Assembly: GCA_973895155.1 (NCBI GenBank)
Contig: OZ316894.1
Coordinates: 4,836,001-4,900,000 of the forward strand
Direction of reading: 5' to 3'
Origin: Marsupella aquatica
Taxonomy: Eukaryota; Marchantiophyta
DNA: 64,000 nt
Made by a program: the position numbers and the translations under genes. Below, piece by piece: positions 1-13,037 of the stretch. The notes beneath the pieces are model-generated. The model was not told the DNA's origin. It was given only the letters and a program-made list of their open reading frames with translations, and did not search any database. Each line of letters opens with the position of its first letter. The first letter of the stretch is position 1.

Positions 1-2181
1 TAGCCCAAATGTGTCAGGTCAGGAGAAAATAAATGCAAGACCCTGACTAGAAATGGTGGCTTGGTCTATTCTTTATACCAACTCCAGAGTGGTCTAAGTT
101 TTTTACAAAATGCATGGACACATCAGCAAAAACTCGGAACTTGAAAGTTTGCAGCCAAGATTGGAGACGTCAACCTCCTGGCTCCTAACCAAGAGACTAG
201 ACAAGAGGGTAGAGACCCCAAGGCATGATGTTACTAAAGCCGACCTAGTCCATACTTTCATTCATTTTCTCTGTCAGACTTAAGGCCTAGCCATCACTGC
301 ACAAGGATTAGAAGAAAGAAATTTCCACAACCATGAATCTTGCCACAGAATGAGTTGCACGACAAAACTTAGAGTTGTGCAAAAGAGCTTGTTTGCACTA
401 CAATTTTGGGACCCTTTTTCTTCTCTACATGAAAAAACCCAACGTATGGATTATAAGCTTTATCTAAGAAAGAGGAGGCCAGATGAAGCAACATATTTGA
501 AGAATGAATCTCATGGCCCACCACAACCAAAATGAACATTTCACATGTTACTAACAACTCATATAGTATTCCCTTAGCATAAATGGTCACAATATTGTGT
601 CTCAAAAACAGCTAGGTCCATCCAAGTTGCACCGTTACTCATTGTAGCCCATCCGAGCATCAATTTCTTTACTCTATTGCAGAAGGAACCACCTTAGCTA
701 ATTTTTCAAATGCAAAAAAACACCAAAGCACATCCAGTTAGCTAACTTTCCTTACTCTACAGGCTAGTAGGAAACCATCGCGGCTAATTGTTTTCAAATA
801 CAAAACAAAATGGCTCTCAAGCACGTTCGATTGAGAAAATCGCATGCGGGCAGAAATTGCAGAAATTGCAGAAATTGTATAAAGGCAATCCAAACAAATT
901 ATGAGTATATCAATTCTCCGTACACACGATCACACGTACATTACATAAATGGTACGGTTACCGTCGGTATCAGTTAGCCAGCTTCTTTGACGGTTGCTTG
1001 ATTTAGGTACTGTACGGTTGGTCTTAACCGTACCGGTTCGGGAGTTTCGATAGGGCCCCGCCATAGGACGCACGGTTCTGTAAAAGAAGCGCTGTCTTTC
1101 TTTCAGATTTCGTTTCTCATTCACGGCGCGGTTTAAGACTTGTTTTACTGGATCTAAACTGTTATCGTCATTCTCGTCATAGGGTCGCTGTGTATATATA
1201 TGCAAGTATTATATGGTGTCAACTACATGGTGCCAACTATATTTCTGGAACTGGCAATAGTTAGACCTTAAAGCATAGTGAAATGAAAGGTGATCACTAC
1301 TGTTAAAGTCAAAATTGAGGAACCATGAATTCTCACATTGACACGTACTGACTCATGACACTCTGGTCATGACACTCTGGTTAAGATTGTGAGGCAGTGC
1401 AGCAAACTCAAAGTTCCATTTTCTTCAGTAGAACTGAGGGTGAACCTGTTCGATATTGAAGGTTGTGAGCTCCAAAAATTCCTATTGTGCTATCTCCAAT
1501 TCACCCAAATTTTCCTTGCTTCAAAAAATGGAGTTGCTTAATGCCTAAATTGCAGTCCCCATGAATCAACTCATTATAGAGCTGTAGTCAAAATCAACTT
1601 AGAGTTGCACATGCATACAATATCAAACTATTGCACCAACATAATGGATGAGTTGCTTGCACTCCTTTTGCTCGCCCTCTTGACTGATTACACCTATCGT
1701 CTTGTCTTACATCGTTGAGTCAGTGCAAAGTAGACACACAATGATTTCCCTGGTCAAATTTCTGCGTGGATATATTTTATATAATTGTCTCTGCAAAGTA
1801 AGTAAAATGCAATACACGCAGGCAGATTCATTTCCCAAGTTTTATTACAGCAGTAACGATCCGTTAAATGTCCCGCCACCACAGCCGACTTGTCTCAGTG
1901 TCTCACCTTTGGGCCCTTTAAAACTTTATTTAATACTCCATTAAAGAGACAGCATACAACCTTGTCTCACTTTTCTCCGTGCTCAGTGAACAGTGCTTCT
2001 TTGTCCATTTCTCCCAAACCAACTTTTATAGTGAACTGCAAAAGATGACGCACTGGATAGAGCGTCTCACCAATCAATGGCTGTCGAGCGCGTCCCTATA
2101 TCCGCTGGATCTTTCTATCCCCTACGTGGCAGATTTCAGTGGCAGACGCTCCGTACGTATTCGTCGCCAATCTCACGACTC
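1..2181. other. Intergenic, no gene recognised
   Basis: AT-rich sequence with only short accidental open frames (under about 95 codons) on both strands. None shows a recognisable domain, a splice-consistent extension or coding-like codon use. A short triplicated 9-base unit of the form agaaattgc lies near 853-878. I see no RNA gene here. Confidence 0.6.
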
Positions 2182-2690
2182 GATCTGTACAGGTGAACTG
2201 TAAATACGTACAAAGTATACAGTAGTTTACGACGCAGGCCGACTTATTAGGGGCTGAAAATCTGAAATTATCAATCAAAGCTTTCTGTGCCCGCGCGCAG
2301 TATTTATGTGCCCTCATAAAAATCTTATGAGTAATGGCAAGGTGACGAAATTAATACACTTTGTTTTATTGTGAATGTTAAATGAATTATTGTTTTTCCA
2401 TTGTATAGCATTGAGGATATTAACAGGCCATAGATGGAAAGTGATATTGTTCCAAAATGTTGTCAAGCATAAGTGAATAAATCACTCCACCAGAGCCTGT
2501 CAATCGCAGTCTTGATCTGTACAGATGACCTGTAAATATGTACAATGTATGTGGCAATTTATGACACAGACTGACTTTGGCACCCAGGGGCTGAAAAACT
2601 GATATTAGCAATCAACTCTTTCTGCACCCTCTCGCAGTATTTATGTGCCCACATAAAGACTACAAATAATGGTGAGGTGAAGAGACTATA
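2182..2690. repeat. Diverged direct repeat pair, about 165-175 bp each, offset 332 bp
   Basis: The block starting gatctgtacag at 2182 recurs at 2514. Shared landmarks come in the same order: the ctgtaaatacgtaca-like segment, aggggctgaaaa, a tttctg(t/c)(g/a)ccc segment, gcagtatttatgtgcc and aatggc/taaggtga. The copies differ by many substitutions and a few indels, so the duplication is old. The minus-strand open frames over each copy resemble each other only because the DNA is duplicated. No coding function is inferred. Confidence 0.75.
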
Positions 2691-4902
2691 GGACTTTTTT
2701 CCCAAAATTCCAAAATACATTTATCAGACTCTTACTATGGTTTAGATACCTGGTTTCAAACAAAGTGGAATTTACTACATTGACACTCTTCTGTTGAATT
2801 GCACACCTTCCACTCTATTTAGTTTAATTCTCTGTTACCACCTTTTCCACCACTGATTAAGCAAAACAGCTGTAGTTGATTTGGAGTGATGCAACGCCAA
2901 CCATTCTACCAGTTTTCAAGATGGCATGGTGAGCACCATGGATGAGCATCTGACGATGAAACCTAGCCAAATGTTGATAGTTTTCTCTCCGTCCTCCTAC
3001 GCTTTAGAGCCAACTCATCCACCCTTGCTCCTGTTGTGCTCAGTCTATACCATCTCAGCTATGTATTTCTAACAACATATTTGGCAAGAATCTGGTAGTA
3101 ATAATATAACCTATCCTATCCTCAGGTTCTAATTTTGAGATCCCACCACAACTGGCTTCACTTCTTTCTGTCAAGTAAGGTTACTTTGACTAGTGTACCC
3201 GATTTTGAACTAACAGTACATATGCGCTTTCTCATTTTTTTCAGTAGCATGTTAGCAAAAGCCTCATTACATTATTAACACTTGCAACCCAACTCTGACA
3301 AATAAAGTTAATACTTGGATACTAGCACTTACCAAATACTCGCATGTATACAAAATTTCTTGTTGCACCCAAACTTGACCATAATGTTCCAAGTCAGATA
3401 CTCCTTGCTCTTAATTCAAGCATAAAACTAGGTTGCAAGAAGACCAAGAGTATGGTGTTGGTTTCACTCTTCTGTAGCCCGTGGGATCATTATCGGTAGG
3501 CTTCCTGTCCCCAATACTAAGTGTTCTCTCCCTAGCCTTGAGCAGTGTTTGTCTCTCCTAAGCTACAAGAAATGTGCCCATAGCAGCTTTTCATGACACA
3601 TGCCCTTCTTTCTTCCTCTGTTGAGACTCCCCCTCCACTCTTTCTCCTAGCCATGCATATTAAGTATACCCTTGGTACCCAAAGTGTTCTCTATATGGGT
3701 CGTCCCTAGCTTGTCTTAATCACACAGAGAACGGTTTTGATGCATGAGTTATTTTGTATGTGTGAATGAATTTAGAGAGATGAGCTTCTTTCCTCCTGGC
3801 AGAAAAGGGAGAATTGAGGTTATCTAAAACATCAATAAAATAACGCAAAAGCAAGCAATTGTTGAATGATTTTTGCCCATAACAATCTCTATCTGATCAA
3901 TCAAGGAGTTCGATATGTACCAGAGCTTCATGACCATTATTGCCATTCTTGGAATCTTTGCAGAAGGAGGATATCATGTCTTGGAATTTTACTAGTTTTC
4001 TAGTTTTCATTTCCTTTCCCTTTTTGCTTTTTAATTATTGCAAACTCTGGACCAAAAACAATATTTTCTATAACTCCATTACATATATATAAATCAATAA
4101 TACCAATAAGATATTGGTTTTTAACCCATTTTTATTCCACTCTTCCTCCATTATGCAAAAGAAAAGAAATAACTGAGTCCTGGGGTAGATTGACTACATC
4201 TTGTTGTTCATTGGCGTCGCTGACTGAAATGCAATTTGATAACTTTTTGTGTTGAGTTCCTTTGTTCTTTCCCTAAGTTGAAAGGATGTTTGTCTTCCTC
4301 TTGTTTCGCATAATTCCCTATCTGCCTATACACAAAGTCAATGCCTCAAATACTAATGGATGGAAATTCCCTGCCATCTTTTAATCAGACTTTTGTAAAT
4401 GGCTTTTCTTGAAGATTTCCATGATATTGCATGTTTTCTTTCCTGATCAGAGGTGCTTAGTGTTAAGAATTGGGTGACACACACATGAGAGAAACCAGCA
4501 AGAAAGATCACATTGACAGGAGAGATACATGGTTCACCCTGGCCAATGTTACATTCATAGGAATACAAGAACTTTACCAAGCTCCCAACCAAGCTTTGAC
4601 CACACCAAGCCTCCTTGTAGAAGCTCTAAGAATGCTAGCCTAGCCCCTAACTTGCTTCTAGTTTTGCCCCTTCACAAATGAGCATGACTTTCACTGAGGA
4701 GCACTTCCCTGCTCCCATATATGCTAGGCACACTAGTCGCATCTAGTCTTCATTAAGTTAATGTCAACAAGAGTAAGAGATGTTAACCCAAGATTAATTG
4801 TTAACCCTAATGCTTCGGAGTTGCTTAAGGTCTCATCCTTACATTTTTCCTGGACAGACATCATGTTGGAGAGTATGTCCAGTTTAGCTGAGGCAAGACT
4901 AA
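2691..4902. other. Intergenic, no gene recognised
   Basis: AT-rich sequence. The longest open frames are about 80 codons, with no recognisable motif. I see nothing else that can be supported. Confidence 0.55.
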
Positions 4903-5264
4903 GGGCCACTTTACAAGACGGGCGCGGCAATTTAGTCCCTCTTTTTTCATGATCGAATCAATCACAACCGTTGTTTCAGCCTGCCCGGGCGCTCCTTGCT
5001 TTAGAAGACTAGCGCGGCAAGTTGAGCTGCGGGAATAACCGAACCTGCATTCTGGTATGGATCAGCTCTGGCCAGCCGGCTTGGGACTCTCATCCGGGCG
5101 CTAGACTATCGGACCTCTGGAGGTGCGAAAATGGGCAGCCCGCTTCCTCCTAGGATTCCTGCCTTGGATTGGTCTAGAGTCCTACCGTACCACTAAGAGT
5201 TGGGCTCTGTTACAGCCCTGGTAGAAAGTACTCAAATTGCCACACCCGTCTTGTAAAGTGGCCC
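4903..5264. mobile_element. MITE, PIF/Harbinger-like, TAA target duplication
   Basis: Seen in the sequence: a 362-bp segment whose ends are inverted repeats of about 31 bp. The left end begins GGGCCACTTTACAAGACGGG, and the reverse complement of the right end begins with the same 20 bases and continues in register with about two differences, both C/T. The element is flanked on each side by TAA (4900-4902 and 5265-5267). A 3-bp TWA target duplication and G-rich ends are typical of PIF/Harbinger elements. There is no transposase frame inside, so it is a non-autonomous miniature element. The interior is more GC-rich than the flanks and carries repeated gggcgct motifs. The superfamily is inferred from the TSD and ends only. 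Confidence 0.82.
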
Positions 5265-5276
5265 TAAGAATCATCA

Positions 5277-5575
5277 AGCTGATCTCGAGCATTGTTCAGG
5301 TGAACAGTTAGATCTCCAATAGATCTAAACCAAACACCTTGATTCATCTCTAGGGTTACGTTCACATTATTAAATTTATCTACCACTTGTGCAATTGCCC
5401 CTCTTAAACACCCCTTTCAAAGGAAGTGCCAATGGATGATGTATCATGTGATGAAATGTGATACATGTTGACCCCACACTCAAATGCAATGATCTTTTGA
5501 GCTGATGTCAAGCATCGATCAGGTGAACACTTTAGATCCCTGATAGATCTACACCAAACACCTCGACTGATCCCA
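5277..5575. repeat. Short direct duplication beside the MITE
   Basis: The segment around 5277-5345 (gctgatctcgagcattg, then caggtgaacagt, agatct, and ccaaacacct) recurs in diverged form at about 5500-5575 in the same order and orientation. The offset is about 223 bp. It is an old local duplication of unknown origin. Confidence 0.65.
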
Positions 5576-8500
5576 CACTCTCATACTAGATCCCCTCCAA
5601 TGCTTGTTATTTGTATTGTTTGTATTTCATTTTCAAAATCTTTTATCACAGTTGCATGACCGACCTAAATGGGGTTGCCACCTAACCCTCTTACATTGGC
5701 CCAGGTGTAGGGGCTTAAGCTCACTCCAAGCGTTTTTCCATGTCAGCTTCCCCAAGGGGTAACCCCCAACTTTTCAGTGTTCTTGGGTGGGCTTTCCCAG
5801 ACCATCAAATCTTAGGGTTACTTTACATAAACCCAGCCGGGTCTGAAGAACAAGTTTTTCTTAGAAGATTAAATCTACACCAGAGGATTTTTGTTTTAAA
5901 GATTACGTTTATATGAACTCAGCAGCATAATGTGGCTTGGAAACTCCCATCCTACATGGATGCAAGTGGGCCCCAAAACTCCTATGCCATTGGGTTGTGT
6001 TGTCTAGACGATTTCCTCAGATGACATCCTAGTTGAACGACAGAAGTGGGAACTGTAATAATTTTTGGTTTGGATTCTATAATTATGTGGCACATTAGGC
6101 CAACTCATTTTGGTTTTGAGGTCTTCTCACTTTAGATGCCTGGGTTTATGCAATGCGCCCCTTAGGGGATGATGGGCAAATGTTTATGCCATTGACACAT
6201 TCCCGGTGATCCTTCCAGGGAGAGGAAGGTTTGGGTACTCTATCACATGAACAACACCAACTCATCTTCTGTTGGGGCCAGTGGGGTGTGACCCCTCAAA
6301 CTAACCACCATTTGGGGATTACAGTTCACTAGCCCAACACCTATGCATCTGAATGGCTCATGTACCTAGATCCCATTCCTGCCCCTACTTGAAAGCATAG
6401 TCTGAATATCACAATTTATGTATTATGGGAAAACTATAGCTTTTATCTGACTTCAATCACAAATCATTGCTGACATATAAATTATGGCTTCGATTTAGGG
6501 TGAAACCCAAGATATATAAATTCAGATAAGGAATTATAGTGTAAAATATAAATAGATATATAGATATATAGATATATAGATATAATTATTTACTTACATA
6601 TTTATATAGATACAAGTGATGGAGCTGCATTAATATGGGTTATCCCAGTCTTTACCAAGGGCGACACTCAATGCCCGCATCTTACTTGCAGACCTGCCCA
6701 AATAGCCTGCCCAGTAGCCCGCGACTCCAAAACTGGTCCACCCGCCCACGCTGCCCCCGCCAGCGTCCCGGACCTGACCGGACCTGACCTGACCGGACCT
6801 GACCGGGCATGGATGCAGGATTTCACGACCAAACAGAGTGCACGCGCGGAGGGGTACGAAAGTCGAAAAGACACGGCGTGCACAAATTACGCGCAGTCCG
6901 AAAGGTACTGACCGGCGTCTGAAACGCTAAACACCGATGCATCGTAGTATCGGCTATTCAATGGGCGTGCATTTTCACTGACACATCAGCGAACATCGCT
7001 TCCTGATTATTTCGCCTCTTTTTTATGCTCCTCGGGCAATCAACAACAACCAAACAAAACCCTCCAAAAGACAAAATAAAACCCAGGCTGACCTGATTCT
7101 TTAAGATTCTGAGCGCTGCAACCAGACTGACTGACCTCGTCACCTCACCTCACGCTCGCGTGCATGCATGGCAGCCGTGCCCCTGCCCGCCCTGACTGCC
7201 CGACATTACTGCCCGACCTTACTGCCCGGCTTCACATTCTGGTCCCACACTCCCACCGGTCAGTGGCTGACGCAACCTCCTCCCTAGTGTACACGACAGC
7301 TTCGAGCTTCAGCAAATTAATGTCCGTTACTGTGCTAGAGCACACGTTGCCTTGTGAGTAGCTCTTGTAGCAAGCTCTTATAGGAGACGGACGACTGTAC
7401 AGTGGTCTCGTGGGGACGCCGAGGTTTTAGCCCAAAAATAAACAACAGTTAGTGAAAGTTTCTGTCACGGGGATAAAGTTTTAGGCAATAGTGTGTTTTT
7501 GAAACGTTCACAAAGCAAGTTTTGAGAATATAATAAGATCCCGTTCCAGGACATTGTGAAATATAGTTTTGACTGATTATTATCGGCCGAGAATAAGACC
7601 TTTATACACTTATAATCTGTTCGTAACAGATTATTATTATTTCTGTTCGTTTTTGTAAACGTAAACAATCATATTTTTAGTGAATCCATACGAACCCTTA
7701 GTGTGCATTCTTCTCCAATAATGCCCTGACATTTACAAAGGAAAACATCACAGAACACATCAACACTATGAACAAATTTTGATGCCGAACTATACATTGC
7801 TCTTAAAGCAAATAAGGCGGTTCAAAGCACACTCTTAGGGCTGAAAATTTTTGGAAGTAAATTCTTAGGGGACATGTATTTAGGTAGCCCTTAGGGAATT
7901 ATGTACTGGCCATAAAAGACTTTTATGTCCTTGACTGCATATTCCTTATGGAGATGTTTTGACACGCCCTAATAAAATGAACCTATATAGATTACTCATG
8001 ACAGTGTGTTAGATTCTGAAGGTAAGAAAAACAGACGGCTGTACAGTGATGCAATAGGGAAACTCGAAACAGAGAGAATTCATTTGCAAAATCTTGGGTC
8101 TAGCAGTTGAAATTGATGAGGGTTTTAGGGCAAACCTTTAAGATCTAAGGCTGCAATATATTCCGACTAGGAGGAAAATTGGGGGAAGGGTGCAAGAGCA
8201 CTTGAAGATGGCCATGGTACCAAAACTATGCAGACTTCTTCCCTTCTTTACGAGTATTTCAAATCTTGTCCATAGATTGTTTAGACAAATGAAGTATGAG
8301 TTTTCTGGCAAACTGTTGCTCACAGTTTTTTATCTCTTTATTTGGCTAGGTTACCAACTCAAGGCCAAATAGACAAGCGATCCTCCAGGTAAATTTGTTT
8401 ATGAAATATCTGAAATGATGCTTGGATGGACCACAATGTGTAATCCAGCAAGTCAGATGAGCTAGCAGTTTCAATCAATGTCTGAAAAGTGTGACCAACC

Positions 8501-11500
8501 CCAAAAGGTGACCATTGATACAATTGAAAGGTCCTATCTAAGCTCGAAGAAATGTTTGAAGACAGTTTATCTAGGTTTCAATGATCCACCCAAGTTGTTT
8601 TCCAAAGCTTATAGTTTATTTACCACCATCATGATAAAAGTTAAACCATAAGAAAACTCATCAAAGTACAAAAAATATTTTGTGGCTCAAATTACAGTCC
8701 TCATTATTCTTGAACTCTAGTACAACTTGCGATAGAAGTTAAAAGTTAAACTTTATCATTAATCCAATGCATATTTTCCACGCTTAAGTTTAATTAGTTC
8801 CTCGCCATCTTTTTCCACCACTAGTTAAGCAAACAAACTGTAGTCAGCTTGGAACAATTCAACGGTCAACATCCCACCAGGCTTTACTGTTGGAGGGTTG
8901 TCCATGTCCTTTACCCTAAACCCTCAACATTGGAAGGATCTCTTAATCTGCTGCCGCTCCACTTGGCCAAGTATGCCATTGGAAACTAAATCTCAGATAG
9001 ACTGGCAAAGCTTGGATGGACTTGCTCATAATATTTGACTCAGATAACACTGTTTACATTTTTGACTGGAATGTGACCTGTCTCCTTACCATTTGTAGCA
9101 GATTTTAATTACATTATCAAACCGGTTTCCTTGGTAACTTGATTACCTTGAACCTGAGAGATATCAAGAGTTCATGTTATTACTCAGGATCACTATGACA
9201 TCTTGACTACTTTTTCACCCAGGTAAGGTTCCTTTGTCTTTTTGGTGTAAAAATAAGGACCACTTTGCACAGTCCATGGGAATGACAATGTCTTGATCCA
9301 TTTGGGGTTTTTGATTCACCACATTGAAGAAAATAAAATGTGACAGTGTCATATGTATAGATTATAATTGTATATAATGACACCTAAGTTCGTTATTGGA
9401 TGTTTCTCTCTCACGAGAATCAATCCAATGAATATACACATACTTTATACAGAAAAAGGCCAAATAGAGTACAAAAGAATAAACAAGAGAGGTCCCAAGT
9501 GGAATCAATGATCAACAGTAAAGATGCAAATGCATCTAACCATCATAAATATTATTCGCTTCTAATTACTGTTCTCGTTACCTGTCCTTCCTTTCATTGC
9601 AATTATCATAAATAGTTCTAGGTGATAGTGAATAAATCTCTCGTGCAGTCTCTATAAATTTCGGAGAGTACCACTGTCTCGTTGTTGAATGAACGGGCAG
9701 GGGCAGGGGCAGGGGCCAACCATGCAGCACTGTAATGACCGCAGTTTGTGTTATTAGTTGCCCTCAAGTTGATTGATCCAGACACCACCTTTACACTGTT
9801 CAAGTACGAAACAATTAACAGCTGACTCTCGAGCAGCCTTGGAAGAATCTCGGGTGGGCAGCACAGCCCTTCTTGACAGAACTTGAGAACATTTGTTTTG
9901 AAAATTATAGAAAATAGTAATTTGAAAATAGTACCTTTTTACTGTTCAGAAAGTGTTTGAATCTTGGGTGAATCTAGGGCGGGCAGCCCTTCTTGACATT
10001 TTTAAACAAATTGTGGAAACTAATAAATGCACATCATGAAAGTTTTATTGTTCAGAGGGTGTTTGAGATTGTTGTGAAGGTCAAGATGATACCTTATTAA
10101 TGCCATCCTGATTCAAGCTGAATAAAAATATATCATGCAGGGTCCTAACCCCACCTTCTAATTTTTAAAGAATGCTTTACACTGAAAGCCAGTGTTGACA
10201 TCAAGATGCTGAGAATATTTGAAAATTCACGAGCCTTATAACACTCATTATTTTTTGCAACCTGGATGGCACTATGGTTATCCTATTACTTCCAGAGCAA
10301 TGAAGTTATGCAGTGCTCTCTTGCAGTGAACCTCCGGCGGGAAGTCACAACCGTCCATCCATGCTAATCATGCATACAAAGTGCTCCTCCCTCTATCATC
10401 CATGCCAACCAGCTGTTCCATGAGGTTTCCCATCTCCGGAATGCCATGGCCCGGATTGGTGCCCTTCAAGGATCATGGGTCCCTTTCAAATATGACTATA
10501 ACACAAAATTGGACATCTGGTTTGAGACTCCCTAAGGTGAAATACAGGCAGTTGTGATAAACATTTCTTAGAAAATGATAAAAATGAGTAATTAGAAATA
10601 ACAAGTACACCACCTTCTCAATTCCACAGTTCCAATGCCAAATTATTACTCTGAGCAGTCTTGGAAGAATCTTAGGCCGGCAGCCAGTCTCGCCCACATT
10701 TAACCACAACTCCAAAAACTTCACACGGTATCTCGCACTGGATATACAGTGGGGCCCACTTGCAAGCAGTCCGATTTAAATTCACCTCTCCACATTCGCC
10801 CCACCGTTGGATTTGATCCACGGCTCGTAACCTTTGGAAAAATAATGTCCACCACAGAGATATTCTTGCCCTCCTAAAATTAAAAAGTGTTATTTCATTA
10901 ACCCCATGAAATTTGGGGTACTTTAATTAGAGTCTATCAACAAGTCAGATCACTCATGGTGTCCATCAAATAATATTTTTTTAATTTTGAGAGTCTATCT
11001 TACATTTTCAATTCACCTGAAAGGATATTTCTCGGGCTGCGTATTGTTCGGGGACGGGCACGGGCTTGGCAAGTGGCGGGTAGCTCTAAATGGAAAGGAT
11101 ATTTCTTGGGCAGCGCTGGAAATTATTGGAAATTATAGAAATGGTAAATTAGGAACAGCAGGCGAGTTTTAATTGTTGGGAGATTTTGGTTTAGGTCATG
11201 CTGATATAAGGCCGCATGAGAGCATTGAAGTTGGGGCAGCGCTCTCTCGTGGTGATGCCAGCGCTGAGTCATGGGTGACGCAAACATGACAATGCTGGCG
11301 TGGGCCGGCAGGCGTCGCGGGGATCACCACGCTCATCATCTTGCTTTGCTGACCGGAGCATCACAACTCGATCCGCAATGAATCCTCCCCACTGTTACTA
11401 TTCTGAGAGATCTCCAGTAGAATCTGATGAATCTTCTGTCCACCGAAGCAAACGCTTGTTTTTTTCTGCCTCTGGCGTAAGCCAGTGTTGTTTTTGTCCT

Positions 11501-11559
11501 CTGTGGTGAAGAAGTAGTTCGGGGCCATTTCGATAACTAAAAAAAACGTCGCACTCGTA
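5576..11559. other. Intergenic; microsatellites and scattered short repeats, no gene
   Basis: No gene is recognised. A 10-bp-period atatatagat microsatellite lies at about 6552-6585. A (GACCTGACCG)-type run is at about 6766-6806. Three or four 14-15-bp units containing actgcccg are at about 7188-7240. A short GGGCAGG run is near 9693-9718. A motif with gaatct, then gggcagcc, then cttcttgaca occurs near 9845 and 9970, with a looser version near 10670. These look like simple-sequence or decayed repeat material. Confidence 0.6.
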
Positions 11560-12070
11560 GTGGGGGCACCTCAGAGCAGGTTTTCTGGTCCATTCGAACA
11601 ACAACAAAAAAACATTCCTTTGTTAGCGGTCAGCTCCAGCGAAGTTTTGGGGTCCATGTCGAAAACGAAAACATTCCATTCTTAGTGGTCACATCAGAGC
11701 AGTTTTTCTGGTCCGTTCAGAAAGCAAAAACATTCCATTCGGCAGTGGTCAGCTCAGAGAAGTTTTTCTGGCCCGTTCGAGAAAAACACTCAATTCTTAG
11801 TGGTCACATCAGAGCAGTTTTTCTGGTTCATTCAGAAAGTAAAAGCATTCCATTCGGCAGTGGTCAGCTCAGAGAAGTTTTCTGGTCCCTTTTGAAAACA
11901 AAAACAGTCCGCTCGCAGTGGTCAGCTCAGGAGAAGTTTTGAGGGTTCAGTTTGAAATCCAAAACATTCCATTCACAGTGGGGCAGCTCAGAGCAGTTTT
12001 TCTTGATCCACTCAGAAAGCAAAAACATCCCATTCTTAGTGGTCAGCTCGGAGAAGTTTGTTGGGTTTCT
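11560..12070. repeat. Tandem array, about 61-bp units in a 115-bp higher-order period
   Basis: About eight diverged copies of a unit built on the pattern agtggtcagctcagag, aagtttttctggtcc, then a-rich and cattccattc. Alternating units differ consistently: one has cacatcagagcag, the next has cagctcagagaag. A dimer therefore recurs every 115 bp (for example 11682 and 11797). The plus-strand open frames across it are a consequence of the repeat and show no known protein domain. It ends just before the dispersed repeat that starts near 12230. Confidence 0.85.
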
Positions 12071-12229
12071 GCTCAGAGTGTCTATTCTTTGAAAATAAAT
12101 AGAGCTGGGTTTGGGGTTGTGCTATTTTTTGTATCAAGCCCAGGCTTTCCCCCTATTTCTGTTCTCACTACCTTCTTTCAACAGAGGGTGTCAGAGGCAT
12201 TTCAGAGAGCTCAGGCTTTCACCATTCTT

Positions 12230-12545
12230 TGTCGAGCCAAGTTTGGCGGTTTAGGGCCTCTAGACAGATTCCCTCCGTGACCTCCTATGCGATTTATTCC
12301 AGAGCTCTACCAGGCCGTCCAATTTTGTGCTTAATTTTCTACTCAGTAGGGTGTTACATCTTAGTTTGCTTCTTTGTGGCCGTTTTGTTAATGTGGGGGC
12401 TCACTGATTTGTTGGGCCTCCCTTGCCTTCTCCTGGTCTTTCCATGCTTTTCTTCCTTTATTGGGTCTTTTTGGCTTTGGGATCATGTCTCCCGGATTGG
12501 CATTCCTACCTTTTGGCCGTGATATATTAAGGGGTTACATTCAAC
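12230..12545 (+). repeat. Dispersed repeat family, copy 1 (unidentified)
   Basis: This segment matches 40690-41060 in the same orientation. Shared blocks are: gggcct then acagattcc, cctccgt(g/c)acctc, tatgc(g/c)atttattcc, agagctctaccaggc, a cagtagggt-like block, gtgggggctc/actcc, ttgttgggcc, cttctcctggtctt, cctttattgggtc, gggatcatgtct and finally ttttggccgtgatat. A third partial copy is at about 39475-39600. No terminal repeats or protein domain were recognised, so the element class is unknown. Confidence 0.78.
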
Positions 12546-12598
12546 CCCGCTGCGCCATTTTGAGAGACTCACCGTGCTCCCAATCCCCATTTTCACTT

Positions 12599-12612
12599 CC
12601 CCCCCCCCCCCC
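12599..12612. repeat. Poly-C tract
   Basis: A run of 14 consecutive C residues. Such tracts are prone to length error and slippage. Confidence 0.95.
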
Positions 12613-12967
12613 AACTTCAGTTACGCCCCAATCGCACAGCCTAGAGGCTTCACTTTACACTGTAGGCCCTGATTAATTATTACTTTTTTTATCATGACTA
12701 TATAACTAGATTTTGAAGAAATAACATCCATTGGTGGTGGGTAGGGCCAGGCTAGCGGTGATTTGTGACCAGCAGCTAGTTTGTTCAATTATGCCTCAAA
12801 CAGTTCTGGTCTGGCCTGCAGTATGAGTTTTGCATCAAACCACTTTGGGGAGGTCAGATGTGTTATGCATGATAGGCACTTGTGGTACTTGGAGGAATTA
12901 TTCAAGCAAAAATTAAGTACCACAGCTTGCTCTAAGGCAGTTTCCCCTTAACATATCACATTTATAT

Positions 12968-12973
<6 letters not shown>

Positions 12974-13036
<63 letters not shown>
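12974..13036. repeat. Compound (TA)n(GA)n microsatellite
   Basis: An alternating TA tract to about 13000 is followed directly by an uninterrupted GA tract to 13036. This is a compound dinucleotide microsatellite. The Ser-Leu and Tyr-Ile runs of the overlapping minus-strand frame come only from this repeat. Confidence 0.97.

Positions 13037-13037
<1 letters not shown>

Noticed and set aside
11685-12280. Overlapping frames of 85 and 120 codons with repeated phrases
   Set aside because: The repeated peptide comes from the 61-bp tandem DNA array. Frame is not kept across all units and no known repeat protein fits.
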